The notes beneath the pieces are model-generated. The model ran no database searches. It worked only from the letters and a program-made list of their open reading frames with translations, and had not been told where the DNA came from. A stretch of DNA of 64,000 nucleotides from Endozoicomonas sp965196975 (lineage in GTDB: Bacteria > Pseudomonadota > Gammaproteobacteria > Pseudomonadales > Endozoicomonadaceae), in NCBI RefSeq assembly GCF_965196975.1, contig NZ_OZ239981.1, positions 5,766,001 through 5,830,000 on the forward strand. The letters are read 5' to 3'. The first letter of the stretch is position 1, and each line of letters starts with the position of its first letter. Below are positions 43,729-52,834 of this stretch, one piece after another. The position numbers and the translations under genes were made by a program.

Positions 43729-44157
43729 GTCCCAGAAGAGAAACTTGGTGGGTTTTGCTGCTAAGTACTAATGTGGTAGGTAAAAATAGAGGCCACAACA
43801 TATGTACAAAGTAAATAAAATGCTGTTTTCTGATTCTATGCTGATCAGTTATCCCAAAGGTTTTTAACAAAGTAATCGATAACAATTGGAAGCGAGCAAA
43901 GTAAATCACTGCTAAAAAAATAGATGATTTTATGCATCCGTCAAACAATAGGCAGTTGTCTTACGCTTGGGAAAGAATGAGCTTTGGTTTTATATTTGTC
44001 TATTGTGTGGGAGAGAGCCGGGTGTCTATATTAATAGACAATGTCCATCAATATGCGGCTAACGCTGGAAGCGTGCTGTATTAAAATCTATTTATGAAAG
44101 GGGCAAAAAAAAAGAGCGCTGGAAGCGCTCTTTTTCTGTTTTCCGTAAGGGAAAAGC
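43729..44157. other. Intergenic region between cspA and the DUF1269 gene
   Basis: About 430 A/T-rich bases. It contains the cspA terminator at 44105-44136. I see no gene or repeat in the rest. Confidence 0.5.
44105..44136 (-). terminator. Rho-independent terminator of cspA
   Basis: A stem AAAAAGAGCGCT / AGCGCTCTTTTT with loop GGA. On the minus strand the T-run continues, 21 nt after the cspA stop. Confidence 0.92.
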
Positions 44158-44367
44158 TTATGCTTTCTCTACGTTGGCAGCCTGAAGACCTTTCTGGCCC
44201 TGCTCAACGTCAAAGGTCACAGCCTGACCTTCAGCGAGAGTTTTGAAGCCGTCACCGATGATGGCGCGGAAGTGAACGAATACGTCTGGACCGCCGTTGT
44301 CCTGAGCGATAAAGCCAAAGCCTTTCTCTTCACTGAACCACTTTACCGTTCCGGTCGATTTAGACAT
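44158..44367 (-). CDS. Cold-shock protein (CspA family)
   Basis: A 69-residue single cold-shock domain with RNP1 (KGFGFIA) and RNP2 (VFVHF), starting MSKSTGTVKWFSEE. These proteins bind single-stranded RNA and DNA and act as RNA chaperones. CAGGAGA lies 7 nt before the ATG. The upstream gap to the next gene is 330 bp, enough for the long 5' leader usual in cold-shock mRNAs. Confidence 0.95.
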   Translation of the reverse strand: MSKSTGTVKWFSEEKGFGFIAQDNGGPDVFVHFRAIIGDGFKTLAEGQAVTFDVEQGQKGLQAANVEKA

Positions 44368-44698
44368 GCAATGTCTCCTGAATATTTCTATAAAAATGCG
44401 TTGTACACGCGTTAAGCCAATGTGTAGTCACATCTTCATATTTCTATTTAAGAGTAAAGCAATCAAAGCAGCATAACTTAAACTAAGAAGTGGTGTGACG
44501 ATCAGGAAGTACTCAAAAAGCGATACGATTTTTCGTTCTTCTCAATAATGGCCAATAGGAACTCTAATAGCTGTCCGAAGGGATGTCAAAGATTTTATCG
44601 AGTTTGTTCAAAACAAATCAATGGGTAAATTTTGAACAGGAAGACAGGTTAGTGTTGCAGTACTGCTTATTAAATTAATTTGTTGATTTATATGGTAT
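44368..44698 (-). other. Intergenic region upstream of cspA
   Basis: About 330 bp, A/T-rich. A cold-shock-type 5' leader for cspA is expected here, but I could not fold it by eye into a convincing thermosensor. Confidence 0.4.
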
Positions 44699-45214
44699 TT
44701 ATTTGTTTTGAATTTTCGTTTTTGGCTTTTTTATCGGTAACAATAAGTCACTGGAAATGGGGAAAAAGCAGTCGGCGGAATGAATCAGTGAGGAGGCGGT
44801 CAGCGGTTCGACACCATATACTTCGGTAAAGACCCCAAAGTCACTCTTAATTTTCTGCAGGAGCAGATCAAAGTCTCCATCTCCTGAAACCAGAGTAATA
44901 ACATCCACTTTCTGTGCCCAATCGATCACGTCGAGAGTTATACCCACATCCCAATCACCTTTCGATGTGCCATCTACACGCTGAATATACGGTTTTAGTT
45001 TAACCTCAAAGCCAATAGCCCTCAGAATTGTTTGAAACTGCTGTTGTTTCGGATCTCCCCGGTCAATAGCATAAGCAATCGCTCTGGAAACGTTCCTGCC
45101 AGCGGTTACTTGGGCCCAGAATGCATTGTAATCAAAATGGCTGTTATAGGCCTGTCGAGAGGTATAATAGATGTTCTGCACATCAACAAAGAGTGCAATA
45201 CTTGGTTCAGCCAT
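44699..45214 (-). CDS. NYN domain protein (LabA/DUF88 family)
   Basis: A 171-residue PIN-like nuclease fold. Acidic residues of the NYN active site appear in ALFVDVQNIYY near the start, in KGDWDVGITLDVIDWA and in VSGDGDFDLLLQKI. The family includes putative RNases and LabA. It overlaps the end of the VTT-domain gene by 8 bp, so the two are co-translated. No clear cellular role. Confidence 0.9.
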   Translation of the reverse strand: MAEPSIALFVDVQNIYYTSRQAYNSHFDYNAFWAQVTAGRNVSRAIAYAIDRGDPKQQQFQTILRAIGFEVKLKPYIQRVDGTSKGDWDVGITLDVIDWAQKVDVITLVSGDGDFDLLLQKIKSDFGVFTEVYGVEPLTASSLIHSADCFFPISSDLLLPIKKPKTKIQNK

Positions 45215-46001
45215 CGGTTTTGCACCCCCCTTCGTTTAAACCCGCCTTTGTCATCATGATGGCTGATGATGCTTTCTGGGCAATATAAAGCAGGCCACCA
45301 ACGGAAAAAACGGAAATCACCAGCATAAGAATGACGGACAGATTACCTTGCGTGGGGGTTGTCAGTAAAGTGACCAGATCTCTTGCCTGCATACCTATCC
45401 ACAGTGCAAACAGCGTTCTAGGTATCATGCCAGCAAAGCCTGCAATCAGAAAGATATGAAGGCGCACACCAATCGCCGGTAATACCAGATTCATTAATGA
45501 AAAGGGTAGAATCGGAGATATGCGAGTCAGTATCACCAGTGGCCACTGGTGACGGTGTTGTAACTCATTAAGAATCAAATGGATTTTAGAATCATGGGGG
45601 AGTGTACTCATGAGCTTTCCACGATCCAGTTTTTTCCCGACCGTATAACCAATAACCGAGGAAGCCGGGTAAGAAATGATAATGAAGAAGAAGGCGCTCC
45701 ACCCCAGAAAGTAACCACTGATCAGTGCTATCAGAGTTGATGGTGTTAAAGCAAGCGCCATCGTCAGGGTACTGGCTGCAAAAAGCCAGACCCAATCGCT
45801 GATAGATAGCGAGTAGAGAACACTCTGCCAGGTGATGACCAGTGTTGTGACCAGAGTGCTTCCGAAGATAGAGGTAATACTGAGCAGCCCCATGAGTGAA
45901 AGTATCTGGCGGTTATTGCGAAAAAAGGAGATGCTCACAGAAAGGACTGACCGCTGTATATAAAATGAACAATCGTAATGGCATTTATAGGGGGAAGGCA
46001 A
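45207..46001 (-). CDS. TVP38/TMEM64 (VTT-domain) membrane protein
   Basis: A multi-pass protein with the VTT core: TPSTLIALISGYFLGW, ASSVIGYTVGKKLD, and RISPILPFSLMNLVLPAIGV followed by GMIPRTLFALWIG. VTT/DedA-like proteins are linked to lipid scrambling or membrane homeostasis. The start is uncertain: the open frame begins at TTG 46001, but ATG 45893 (MGLLSITSIF) is also plausible. It lies between the RegB/RegA genes and the NYN gene on the same strand. Confidence 0.85.
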   Translation of the reverse strand: MPSPYKCHYDCSFYIQRSVLSVSISFFRNNRQILSLMGLLSITSIFGSTLVTTLVITWQSVLYSLSISDWVWLFAASTLTMALALTPSTLIALISGYFLGWSAFFFIIISYPASSVIGYTVGKKLDRGKLMSTLPHDSKIHLILNELQHRHQWPLVILTRISPILPFSLMNLVLPAIGVRLHIFLIAGFAGMIPRTLFALWIGMQARDLVTLLTTPTQGNLSVILMLVISVFSVGGLLYIAQKASSAIMMTKAGLNEGGCKTDG

Positions 46002-46017
46002 TCATTCTTACATGTGC

Positions 46018-46581
46018 TTAACGAGATCCTGACCGTTTGTTTAGTTTTCGCTGCAGCGTTCTACGGTGCATGCCCAGACTGCGAGCGGCTGCTGAAATAT
46101 TTCCCTGATGCTCCAGAAGGACCTGTTGAAGGTACTCCCATTCCAGTTGATAAATTGGCATCCTTGTTTCTGGAATTTCTGGCCACTGCCTTTTCTCTGG
46201 CAGAGGAGGGGTTATACCCAAAGCGGTAAGTATCTGCTGGGTATCCACAGGTTTGCACAGATAGTCCTTTGCCCCAAGTCTCATGGCGCTAACTGTAGTG
46301 GCAATACTGGCATATCCAGTTAGTACTATAATCTCAATTTTTGAATTAAAGTCTCGCAGCAATTGAATGAGTTTGAGGCCACTTTCACTTCCCATTTTTA
46401 AATCGACAACGGCCCAGGCGGGTTTATATTGCTGTTGAAGAATGGCGGCCTTCGATACCGTGTTGGCGGTAATAGGGTTAAGTCTTCGTTTTCTTAGTGA
46501 AGCAGCCAGTGTCCGAATAAACGTTGTGTCATCATCTGCGATTAAAATGGCAGGCTGCTGGATACTCTGGTTATCACTCAT
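46018..46581 (-). CDS. RegA/PrrA/ActR-type response regulator
   Basis: A 187-residue regulator with the receiver phosphorylation site Asp60 in VVDLKMG and a C-terminal Fis-type helix-turn-helix NISAAARSLGMHRRTLQRKL, characteristic of RegA/PrrA/ActR. The partner kinase gene overlaps its start by 8 bp. In other bacteria this pair controls redox-responsive genes of respiration, carbon and nitrogen metabolism. Confidence 0.93.
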   Translation of the reverse strand: MSDNQSIQQPAILIADDDTTFIRTLAASLRKRRLNPITANTVSKAAILQQQYKPAWAVVDLKMGSESGLKLIQLLRDFNSKIEIIVLTGYASIATTVSAMRLGAKDYLCKPVDTQQILTALGITPPLPEKRQWPEIPETRMPIYQLEWEYLQQVLLEHQGNISAAARSLGMHRRTLQRKLNKRSGSR

Positions 46582-47911
46582 TTCGGTTTGATTTACAATC
46601 TACAGCTATAGGGAGTAAAACTTCAATAAGAGTGCCTCCCGCCTGTTGTCTGAATATATGAACCTCCCCCCCTAGCCGTTCAACACTGGCCTGGCTGAGT
46701 AATAGACCAAGTCCGAGCCCATCCTCCTTTTGACTATAGGGCCTGACCATTGGAGAAACCAGGCTTTCAACCGCATGATAATGCGTCTCTATAGGGGAGC
46801 CTTCTCCAGTAGACTTATTAGTCTGGGAGAAACTCACTCCTTTATCAATAATCTGGATGGCGATATTCTTATCGTTACTCTTTACCGACAGCGACACCTG
46901 CCTTGGGCTAGCATCTTCTGCATTATCGAGAAGGGCGGAAATGGCTTGATAAAGTGTCAGATCACAGAGGATGAAAATAGAGTCGGGCCATTGAGATTTT
47001 TTGTATTGAAGCTCTGATTCAGGCCTGATTAACTGCCAGTTCTGGATAACTCGACTTAGAAAGTCTTGAAACTCAATACGTTCAATTCCGTGATATTGAC
47101 TCTCAGCCACCAACTGCTGAAGCCTTTTTTTACATTCATTAACCTGCTTTCTAAGCAGGTTAATGCTTTCCGTGAGTGACTCATCTCTATATTCATCCTG
47201 AAGGTCACCCAGGATGATGGCCATTGTTGCTAGTGGTGTCCCAAGTTCATGGGCGGCGCCTGCGGCTTGAATGGCAATAGCAAGAATATTCTCGTCGCGG
47301 AGCTGGCGCTCTCGGGCAGTAGCTATATCTTTCTGCTGCTTCCTCAAGGCAGAAGCCATTAATTCAACAAAGTAATTAATGAGCAGTGCACTCAGTACGA
47401 ACGTTATCCACATACCCACTAAGTGCATATTAATCATTTGTTGATGCAGAAGTGCGTGTTCTGAATCTGCTTCGAACCCAGCGGGTAAGTACCACTTCAT
47501 AAGTGACGTATAGAAAAGTACAGCGCTGTAGGTGATGATCCAGCCATACTTTCTTGGCAGTAGTGCCGCACTGATAGAAATCGTAATTAAATAAACAGAA
47601 ACAAGGGGGTTTGTGTACCCACCGCTGAAGAACAGAAGTATGGTATGACCTATTAGGTCGAGTAATAACTGGAAGAAAAACTCTCGTTCACTGACTACTT
47701 TTCTGCCATTTCGCAACCGAATGGTTGTAGTGCTGATCAGGATAAGGTTGAAAAAAAGAGCAAGAATTAAACCTGTTAGTGACAGCTGAAACGTCAAACT
47801 GGCCAGCAAAAAGAACATGCTTTCAAAGGTGGTCAGAATGCATCTGAGCCAACATAAGCGCCCGAGATTCTCTGCACCAATGGATAAGTTGAGTGCCTTT
47901 TTTACGATCAT
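46574..47911 (-). CDS. RegB/PrrB-type redox sensor histidine kinase
   Basis: A 445-residue membrane kinase with about six N-terminal helices. The ubiquinone-sensing motif FSGGYTNPLVSVYL is present, and the phospho-acceptor His is in GAAHELGTPLA near residue 220. The ATPase domain has ALLDNAEDASP and GLGLGLLLSQ. RegB senses quinone redox state and phosphorylates RegA. Confidence 0.93.
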   Translation of the reverse strand: MIVKKALNLSIGAENLGRLCWLRCILTTFESMFFLLASLTFQLSLTGLILALFFNLILISTTTIRLRNGRKVVSEREFFFQLLLDLIGHTILLFFSGGYTNPLVSVYLITISISAALLPRKYGWIITYSAVLFYTSLMKWYLPAGFEADSEHALLHQQMINMHLVGMWITFVLSALLINYFVELMASALRKQQKDIATARERQLRDENILAIAIQAAGAAHELGTPLATMAIILGDLQDEYRDESLTESINLLRKQVNECKKRLQQLVAESQYHGIERIEFQDFLSRVIQNWQLIRPESELQYKKSQWPDSIFILCDLTLYQAISALLDNAEDASPRQVSLSVKSNDKNIAIQIIDKGVSFSQTNKSTGEGSPIETHYHAVESLVSPMVRPYSQKEDGLGLGLLLSQASVERLGGEVHIFRQQAGGTLIEVLLPIAVDCKSNRNE

Positions 47912-48088
47912 AAAGTTTCTTGATGTCTATCTTTTAACTCTTAGACCGATAAGAAGATCTTTCTATCCATACTCTCTTGTGTCTCAAAGGAGTATTACCA
48001 CCATGCCCTTTATCGTTCCTTACTTGAGAGCTTGTATGATCAACGGGGGCGATGGCCTATGAGTAACGTCCTCTGGTATGGCGCAGAC

Positions 48089-48862
48089 TCAGTTAATGGT
48101 GTAGTGAATAATGAACGATACCGTGATGGGTTGTAATACGCTCGCAGGTGGAGCAAAAGGCAGTGCCCGGCTGACAGCTTGAAGGCTGCTGACTTTAAAC
48201 CTTTGGTCTCCGGACAGCATTTCGGCTGAAACCAGAGATCCATCAGGTTGGATAATGGCTCTCACCGTAACATCACCTTCGATTCCTCGACGAAGTGCCT
48301 GACGGGGGTATCGTTTCTGTTGATTAATACGTTGAATAAGATCAGATTGCCAGCTTGTTATGGCATTGCTCTGTTTACTTTCTGCAGGAATTTCTGTGGA
48401 GTAATCCAGGCCATCATCGTTGTTATTGAATGCCAAGTGGTCCTGACTGCTATTTATTCTGGGTTCAGTTTTATCACGGCCGTTGCTTGTATTTATCTCT
48501 TTTGGCTGGGCAGTTTTTAAAGCAGCTCGCTCATTTTTTGCTGAAGGGCTGATGTTATTTTTGCTCATAGATTTCGTAGCTATGGTCTGTTTAGTGTTTT
48601 GTGTAAATTGACTTTTCTCCGGTAGATTGCTTTCTTCAGTCTCACTGGGTAGTTGTTCTTTTTTCGCTGTATTTTTGAGGGGGGCAGGTGAAGGCGCTGT
48701 AGGTTTAGTGTTTCTTGCCAAGGTTAATTTAAACTCAGATGTCCCTTTATGCTCGCTGATCAATGAAGGCTGCTGATCTTTTGGTATAAGTACGAAAACG
48801 AGATGGAGAGCCACGGAACACAGTAAGGCAGCAGCAATACTTTTAGTTGTGTAGTGGTTCAT
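48089..48862 (-). CDS. TonB-family energy transducer
   Basis: A 257-residue protein with one N-terminal membrane anchor (IAAALLCSVALHLVFVL) and a long charged, Ser/Lys/Asn-rich periplasmic linker. The C-terminal TonB domain has YPRQALRRGIEGDVTVRAII and a terminal hydrophobic strand. The linker lacks the usual Pro-rich repeats. I chose ATG 48862; a TTG lies 3 codons earlier. No exbB/exbD adjacent. I saw no clear Fur box upstream. Confidence 0.88.
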   Translation of the reverse strand: MNHYTTKSIAAALLCSVALHLVFVLIPKDQQPSLISEHKGTSEFKLTLARNTKPTAPSPAPLKNTAKKEQLPSETEESNLPEKSQFTQNTKQTIATKSMSKNNISPSAKNERAALKTAQPKEINTSNGRDKTEPRINSSQDHLAFNNNDDGLDYSTEIPAESKQSNAITSWQSDLIQRINQQKRYPRQALRRGIEGDVTVRAIIQPDGSLVSAEMLSGDQRFKVSSLQAVSRALPFAPPASVLQPITVSFIIHYTIN

Positions 48863-48972
48863 TGTCGTCAAAGGTCTACAGGAAGGTGATGTCAGAATTA
48901 TGTGGCTTATCAGGTGTTCAAAGTAAGGAGGGAATATTACTCATTTCCAGAATGGCTTGATAGGTGTAAACC

Positions 48973-48999
48973 CCAGAAAGGGCAGGAATTCCTTTCTGG
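48973..48999 (-). terminator. Hairpin downstream of the LPMO gene
   Basis: A 9-bp perfect stem CCAGAAAGG / CCTTTCTGG with a 9-nt loop, about 30 nt after the LPMO stop codon. A short T-rich stretch follows on the minus strand. Confidence 0.5.
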
Positions 49000-49027
49000 A
49001 GTTGGGGGAAATGATAAAGAGAGCCGC

Positions 49028-50257
49028 TTAAGGGATTCTCTCCCAAGCTTCGGCCCAGTCTAGCCCTGTTGCCGGTTCGTAATAGAATGGCGCTTGATTG
49101 CACCATCCGGTATAGGGCCATGGCTTACATTCGTAAATATTGTCATCGCTGGCAAGGACTTTTGTGCCTGCGGAGTAGCTGCCAATACCTTCAGGGTAGA
49201 TATGGTCGTATTGATCAGAAGGTTGCGGTGAATCTTGATCAATGACAGAAACGGTGTGAGTGTAATCCGCACTGTGAGCGAATACCGCATTTTTAAATAT
49301 ATTTACCTCATCGTACATGTAGTGATTCATCTCTTCATGCCAGAATCCAATCTGTACTGAACTCCCATGAAGGTCATTAACTTTTCTGGCAAGCTCCGCT
49401 GTCCAGGCAGTGAAATCACTGTTTTTTGTTGTGATCTCAATAGATTCATTGACTACATCCATTCCATTGCCGTTTCTTAAGCGGAAATTAGCTTTGTCTC
49501 CGGGCTCTGCTGGATTGGTTGTAAAAGTAAGGTAGCGCCCAAGCTTCACCAGTTCAGGAAGAGGGTCTGGATCGGGGTCAGGGCCCGGGTCTGTGCCACC
49601 ATCGTCTGAAATGCGAATATCAGAACAGTTGTAGAACCCTTCTCCTGCAGGATCCTTACGTTGCCAACGTGTATATAGTATTGCACTGCCTGCCCGCCCT
49701 TCTGGAATGGTGTACTCCATTTCATAAAATCCATTAATGACCTGTTTTTCTCCGTGTTCAGCGATCAGTTCGAGGTCATCCCAAGTCAGTTCCTGAATTG
49801 CAGAATTAAATTCGGGTTTGCTGAGGTAAATTTGAAAAAAGTGGTTTGGGTGAGGGGCTGAAACATGAATTTTCAGCGTGTGCTTACCGGGTTTTATTGG
49901 TGTCTTCTGCCAGTGCATATCGGGAATATCCATGCCTGCTTTCTTCCTGTCGCCAGCTGCACAGAGCGTTCCGTCTTTGATGACGTCTTTAACCGCTTTC
50001 AGGCTGTTGTAATTAGGCACTAATGCGGAGAATTCATTTTTTTGCGTGAATGGATAGTCTCCTGACAGGTTAAATGCTCTTTGACAGGCTTCATTAGGAA
50101 TGGAGTCTGTCCAGTAACCACCATCATCATAGCAATAGACCTGCCGTGCTTTTGGAGTTGCCACCCAGCCATGTGCAAGGACACTACCAGTAAAAGAGAG
50201 TGAAAGTGCCGCCAGAAGTGTTTTTTTATATGGAATATCAGTGAAGTACATCATCAT
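49028..50257 (-). CDS. Secreted AA10 lytic polysaccharide monooxygenase with chitin-binding module
   Basis: A copper-dependent enzyme that cuts crystalline chitin or cellulose. The 409-residue precursor has a 28-residue signal peptide cut before HGWVATPKARQ. The mature N-terminal His is one of the two copper-brace ligands; the other is in SAPHPNHFF. A linker rich in DP repeats (DPGPDPDPDP) follows the catalytic domain. Then come a middle domain of about 110 residues that I do not recognise and a C-terminal CBM5/12-like module with YECKPWPYTGWCNQ. I chose ATG 50257, the first of three consecutive Met codons. The open frame extends to 50365. Confidence 0.92.
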   Translation of the reverse strand: MMMYFTDIPYKKTLLAALSLSFTGSVLAHGWVATPKARQVYCYDDGGYWTDSIPNEACQRAFNLSGDYPFTQKNEFSALVPNYNSLKAVKDVIKDGTLCAAGDRKKAGMDIPDMHWQKTPIKPGKHTLKIHVSAPHPNHFFQIYLSKPEFNSAIQELTWDDLELIAEHGEKQVINGFYEMEYTIPEGRAGSAILYTRWQRKDPAGEGFYNCSDIRISDDGGTDPGPDPDPDPLPELVKLGRYLTFTTNPAEPGDKANFRLRNGNGMDVVNESIEITTKNSDFTAWTAELARKVNDLHGSSVQIGFWHEEMNHYMYDEVNIFKNAVFAHSADYTHTVSVIDQDSPQPSDQYDHIYPEGIGSYSAGTKVLASDDNIYECKPWPYTGWCNQAPFYYEPATGLDWAEAWERIP

Positions 50258-50480
50258 TATTACTGCTCTTGTTGATGTTATGCTCTTGAAGTTCCAGAGC
50301 ATCAGGGAGGTCTGGATTACACATTGAGCCAGCTGATCACATGTTGCTCTTGTATCATTGGTCAATGTCAGGAGTGTTTGAGATTTATAACGTGGTTTTT
50401 CTTATTGGTGTGTGCTGGTTGAAATCTGAATGAAGATGGTAGGCTTGATTTTTTGGTCATCGCTTTGCCCCATAAAAAAA

Positions 50481-50520
50481 AAAGACCTGCAGTGCGAAAA
50501 GCATAGCAGGTCTTTTTTTT
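50481..50520 (-). terminator. Rho-independent terminator, cut off from its gene by an IS
   Basis: A 10-bp perfect stem AAAGACCTGC / GCAGGTCTTT with A- and T-runs on both sides. It lies 8 bp left of the IS. On the minus strand it probably ended the Na/phosphate cotransporter transcript before the IS inserted between the stop codon and the hairpin. Confidence 0.85.
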
Positions 50521-50527
50521 ATGGAGA

Positions 50528-51643
50528 TAGAACTTACGCATTGACAGCTCTGATAAAAGATGGTCTCAGCCAGTCTTTACCATCAGAGAAGCTCTTAATG
50601 AAGTCCCAAATAGCATCCTTGAGCGCATCATTCTTAACGCGATAGATGCTACTGAGAGATTCAGATACTTTCTTGGCCTGAAGGCAGGCATACCCAAAGA
50701 TAGAGGCAAAAATATGGTTCCTGACCTGCTGCTTTCCTCTCACCTGAAAGCGCTCAATACTGCAGAGTTGTTTCAGCGCCCGGTGATACTCTTCGATCGC
50801 CCAATGGTGCAGGTGAAGTTCATTAAAGCCTACCTGTGGTGATACCTCTGATCCAGCATGGGGTGTGTAGACGACGTAATGGCGCAGCTCGTTTTTTAGC
50901 CGCGTCCGGTACAAACGCACAGAACCAAAATTACGTAGCCAAACGGTTATTCCCTCTTCAGGAATCTCCAGGCTCTGCACTTGTTGGTAGTCACCCTTTT
51001 GGATAGAAACAGTACGGTTGCTTTTAACGGCAAACATAAAACCCAGACCGTTGTTTTTCACAGTCTTCAGGTTTGCGGCACTGCTATACCAGGAATCCCC
51101 CGTAACAAATGCAGGTCGTAAGCCCCATACAAGTACTTCTTTCAGCATCTCGAGAAAATAATCATTTTTGGACTTTCCGTCCGCAGAGTCATAGATACGG
51201 AAATTGACAGGAAGGCTATAGCCTTTGATATCGGTGTAATAGAGCGTTATGAGATTAATGCCCTTGACGGCTTTATGATGCTTGCCCGAGTAATGATAGC
51301 CGATGAATGCCGTGTAGTTACTGTACGGCTTATCCAGCACCGTATCATCAACCGATAGCGTGCCCCCATCAAGAATCAGCCTTGCGGCTACTTCCATGAA
51401 AAGGTCATTGGGAGCAAAGTCTTCACGTTGTAGAAAACGGTTAACGCTGTGGTGTGACATATCTCCGATCTCACTAAGGCGAGTACAGGTTGCTGATTTC
51501 GGCTCACACAATAGAAACCCTGTATATTTCGGCAAATCACACCCAGCTGTTGTAGGTCTTGTTATCTTTCTACGCACGACGACATCCGCTATTTTTTGCT
51601 GATCTAGCAATTTTTACAGCTGCCTGTCAATGCGAAAGTCCTA
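50528..51643 (-). mobile_element. 1116-bp insertion sequence (IS4/IS701-like), copy 1
   Basis: Ends are 20-bp imperfect inverted repeats TAGAACTTACGCATTGACAG and TAGGACTTTCGCATTGACAG (as inverse). A 5-bp target duplication GGAGA lies at 50523-50527 and 51644-51648. An identical-length copy in the opposite orientation is at 57592-58707. Confidence 0.93.
50534..51610 (-). CDS. DDE transposase, copy 1
   Basis: A 358-residue DDE-type transposase with acidic residues in SVDDTVLDKPY (first D), VTGDSWYSS (second D) and HHWAIEEYHRALKQ with the following CSIERFQVRG (E motif). The arrangement resembles IS4/IS701-type enzymes; the exact family name is uncertain. It starts with TTG. The protein is identical to copy 2. 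Confidence 0.9.
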   Translation of the reverse strand: MLDQQKIADVVVRRKITRPTTAGCDLPKYTGFLLCEPKSATCTRLSEIGDMSHHSVNRFLQREDFAPNDLFMEVAARLILDGGTLSVDDTVLDKPYSNYTAFIGYHYSGKHHKAVKGINLITLYYTDIKGYSLPVNFRIYDSADGKSKNDYFLEMLKEVLVWGLRPAFVTGDSWYSSAANLKTVKNNGLGFMFAVKSNRTVSIQKGDYQQVQSLEIPEEGITVWLRNFGSVRLYRTRLKNELRHYVVYTPHAGSEVSPQVGFNELHLHHWAIEEYHRALKQLCSIERFQVRGKQQVRNHIFASIFGYACLQAKKVSESLSSIYRVKNDALKDAIWDFIKSFSDGKDWLRPSFIRAVNA

Positions 51644-51661
51644 GGAGAGCTATCTCTCCAA

Positions 51662-52834
51662 TCAAGCTGTCAGGAAAATGATGATACCTGGCAGGATGAA
51701 GAAGGCGATGAACAGATAGGCAAAAGCGTACATTCTGTTCTTAACGGCCAGATCAGACAGTTTGTCAGCCATAAACAGTGGGATTTCTCTTAGCCACTTG
51801 ATGCCGTAAATCAGTACCACGGCACAGAAGTTAAAGAAGAAATGCACCATGGCGATGGTCAGTGCAGGCAGTGCTGCAGGACCGGTAATGGCTGTAGCAG
51901 CCAGCAGAGCCGTGATGGTTGTACCGATATTAGCACCCAGAGTAAAAGGATACATTTGTCGTACAGTAAACAGGCCATTTGCAACCATCGGTACCATCAA
52001 GCTGGTGGTGGTTGATGAAGACTGAACCATCACCGTCATGGTCATGCCGGACAGAATGCCGCTGATTGGACCACGGCCAATGGATTTGTGCAGCGCATCC
52101 TTGGCTTTACCCACCATGACCTTCTTGAGCAGCTTGCCAAGACGAACCACTGAGAAAAAGATCAAGACAATACCGATAGCAATCATGGCAATACCAGACA
52201 GCGTGCTGTCAGGCAGTACAGATACAAAGCCCTTGATAATGTCTTCGGCCGGTGATGTTAACGGGTCAATAAAGTTCAGGCCTTTCATTGACATATTCTG
52301 ACCGCCAACCAGCATACTTGCTACGGATGCTGAAAGCTTGCTCAGGAAGCCAGTGAACAGTTCCAGTGGCAGAAGGATCAGAACCGCCAGCCAGTTAAAG
52401 AAGTCGTGAACTGTAGATGCGGCAAAGGCCTGTTTGAATTCTTTATGGCAGCGAATGTGACCAAGACTGACGATGGTGTTAGTAATGGTCGTGCCGATGT
52501 TGGCGCCCATGATCATCGGGATCGCAAGATGAACCGGCAGGCCGCCAGCTACCAGACCCACAATAACAGAAGTTACTGTACTGGAAGACTGTACGAGCGC
52601 TGTCGCCAGTGTACCCGCCAGCAGACCCATGATGGCATTGTTGGCAAAACTGAACAGCTGTGCTGCCGCTTCACTACCACCCACCGCCATTTTAAAGCCG
52701 GAGCCGATGACACTAACAGCTACCAGCAGAGCGTAGATCCAAAGAACAACACGCAGCCAGATACGACCGTAATGGCGCGTGGTCATGGTTTTGAAATCAG
52801 CGCCCTGTGAAGAAGCAGATGTCATTTCAGACAT
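51662..52834 (-). CDS. Na/phosphate cotransporter (PNaS, NptA/SLC34-like)
   Basis: A 390-residue inner-membrane protein with two inverted halves. Each carries the signature QSSS: ALVQSSSTVTSVIVGLVAGG and VQSSSTTTSLMVPMVANG. Members couple sodium to phosphate uptake. A Pho box lies about 55 nt upstream. The IS at 50528-51643 sits 18 bp downstream of the stop codon and removes the gene from its terminator. Confidence 0.93.
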   Translation of the reverse strand: MSEMTSASSQGADFKTMTTRHYGRIWLRVVLWIYALLVAVSVIGSGFKMAVGGSEAAAQLFSFANNAIMGLLAGTLATALVQSSSTVTSVIVGLVAGGLPVHLAIPMIMGANIGTTITNTIVSLGHIRCHKEFKQAFAASTVHDFFNWLAVLILLPLELFTGFLSKLSASVASMLVGGQNMSMKGLNFIDPLTSPAEDIIKGFVSVLPDSTLSGIAMIAIGIVLIFFSVVRLGKLLKKVMVGKAKDALHKSIGRGPISGILSGMTMTVMVQSSSTTTSLMVPMVANGLFTVRQMYPFTLGANIGTTITALLAATAITGPAALPALTIAMVHFFFNFCAVVLIYGIKWLREIPLFMADKLSDLAVKNRMYAFAYLFIAFFILPGIIIFLTA

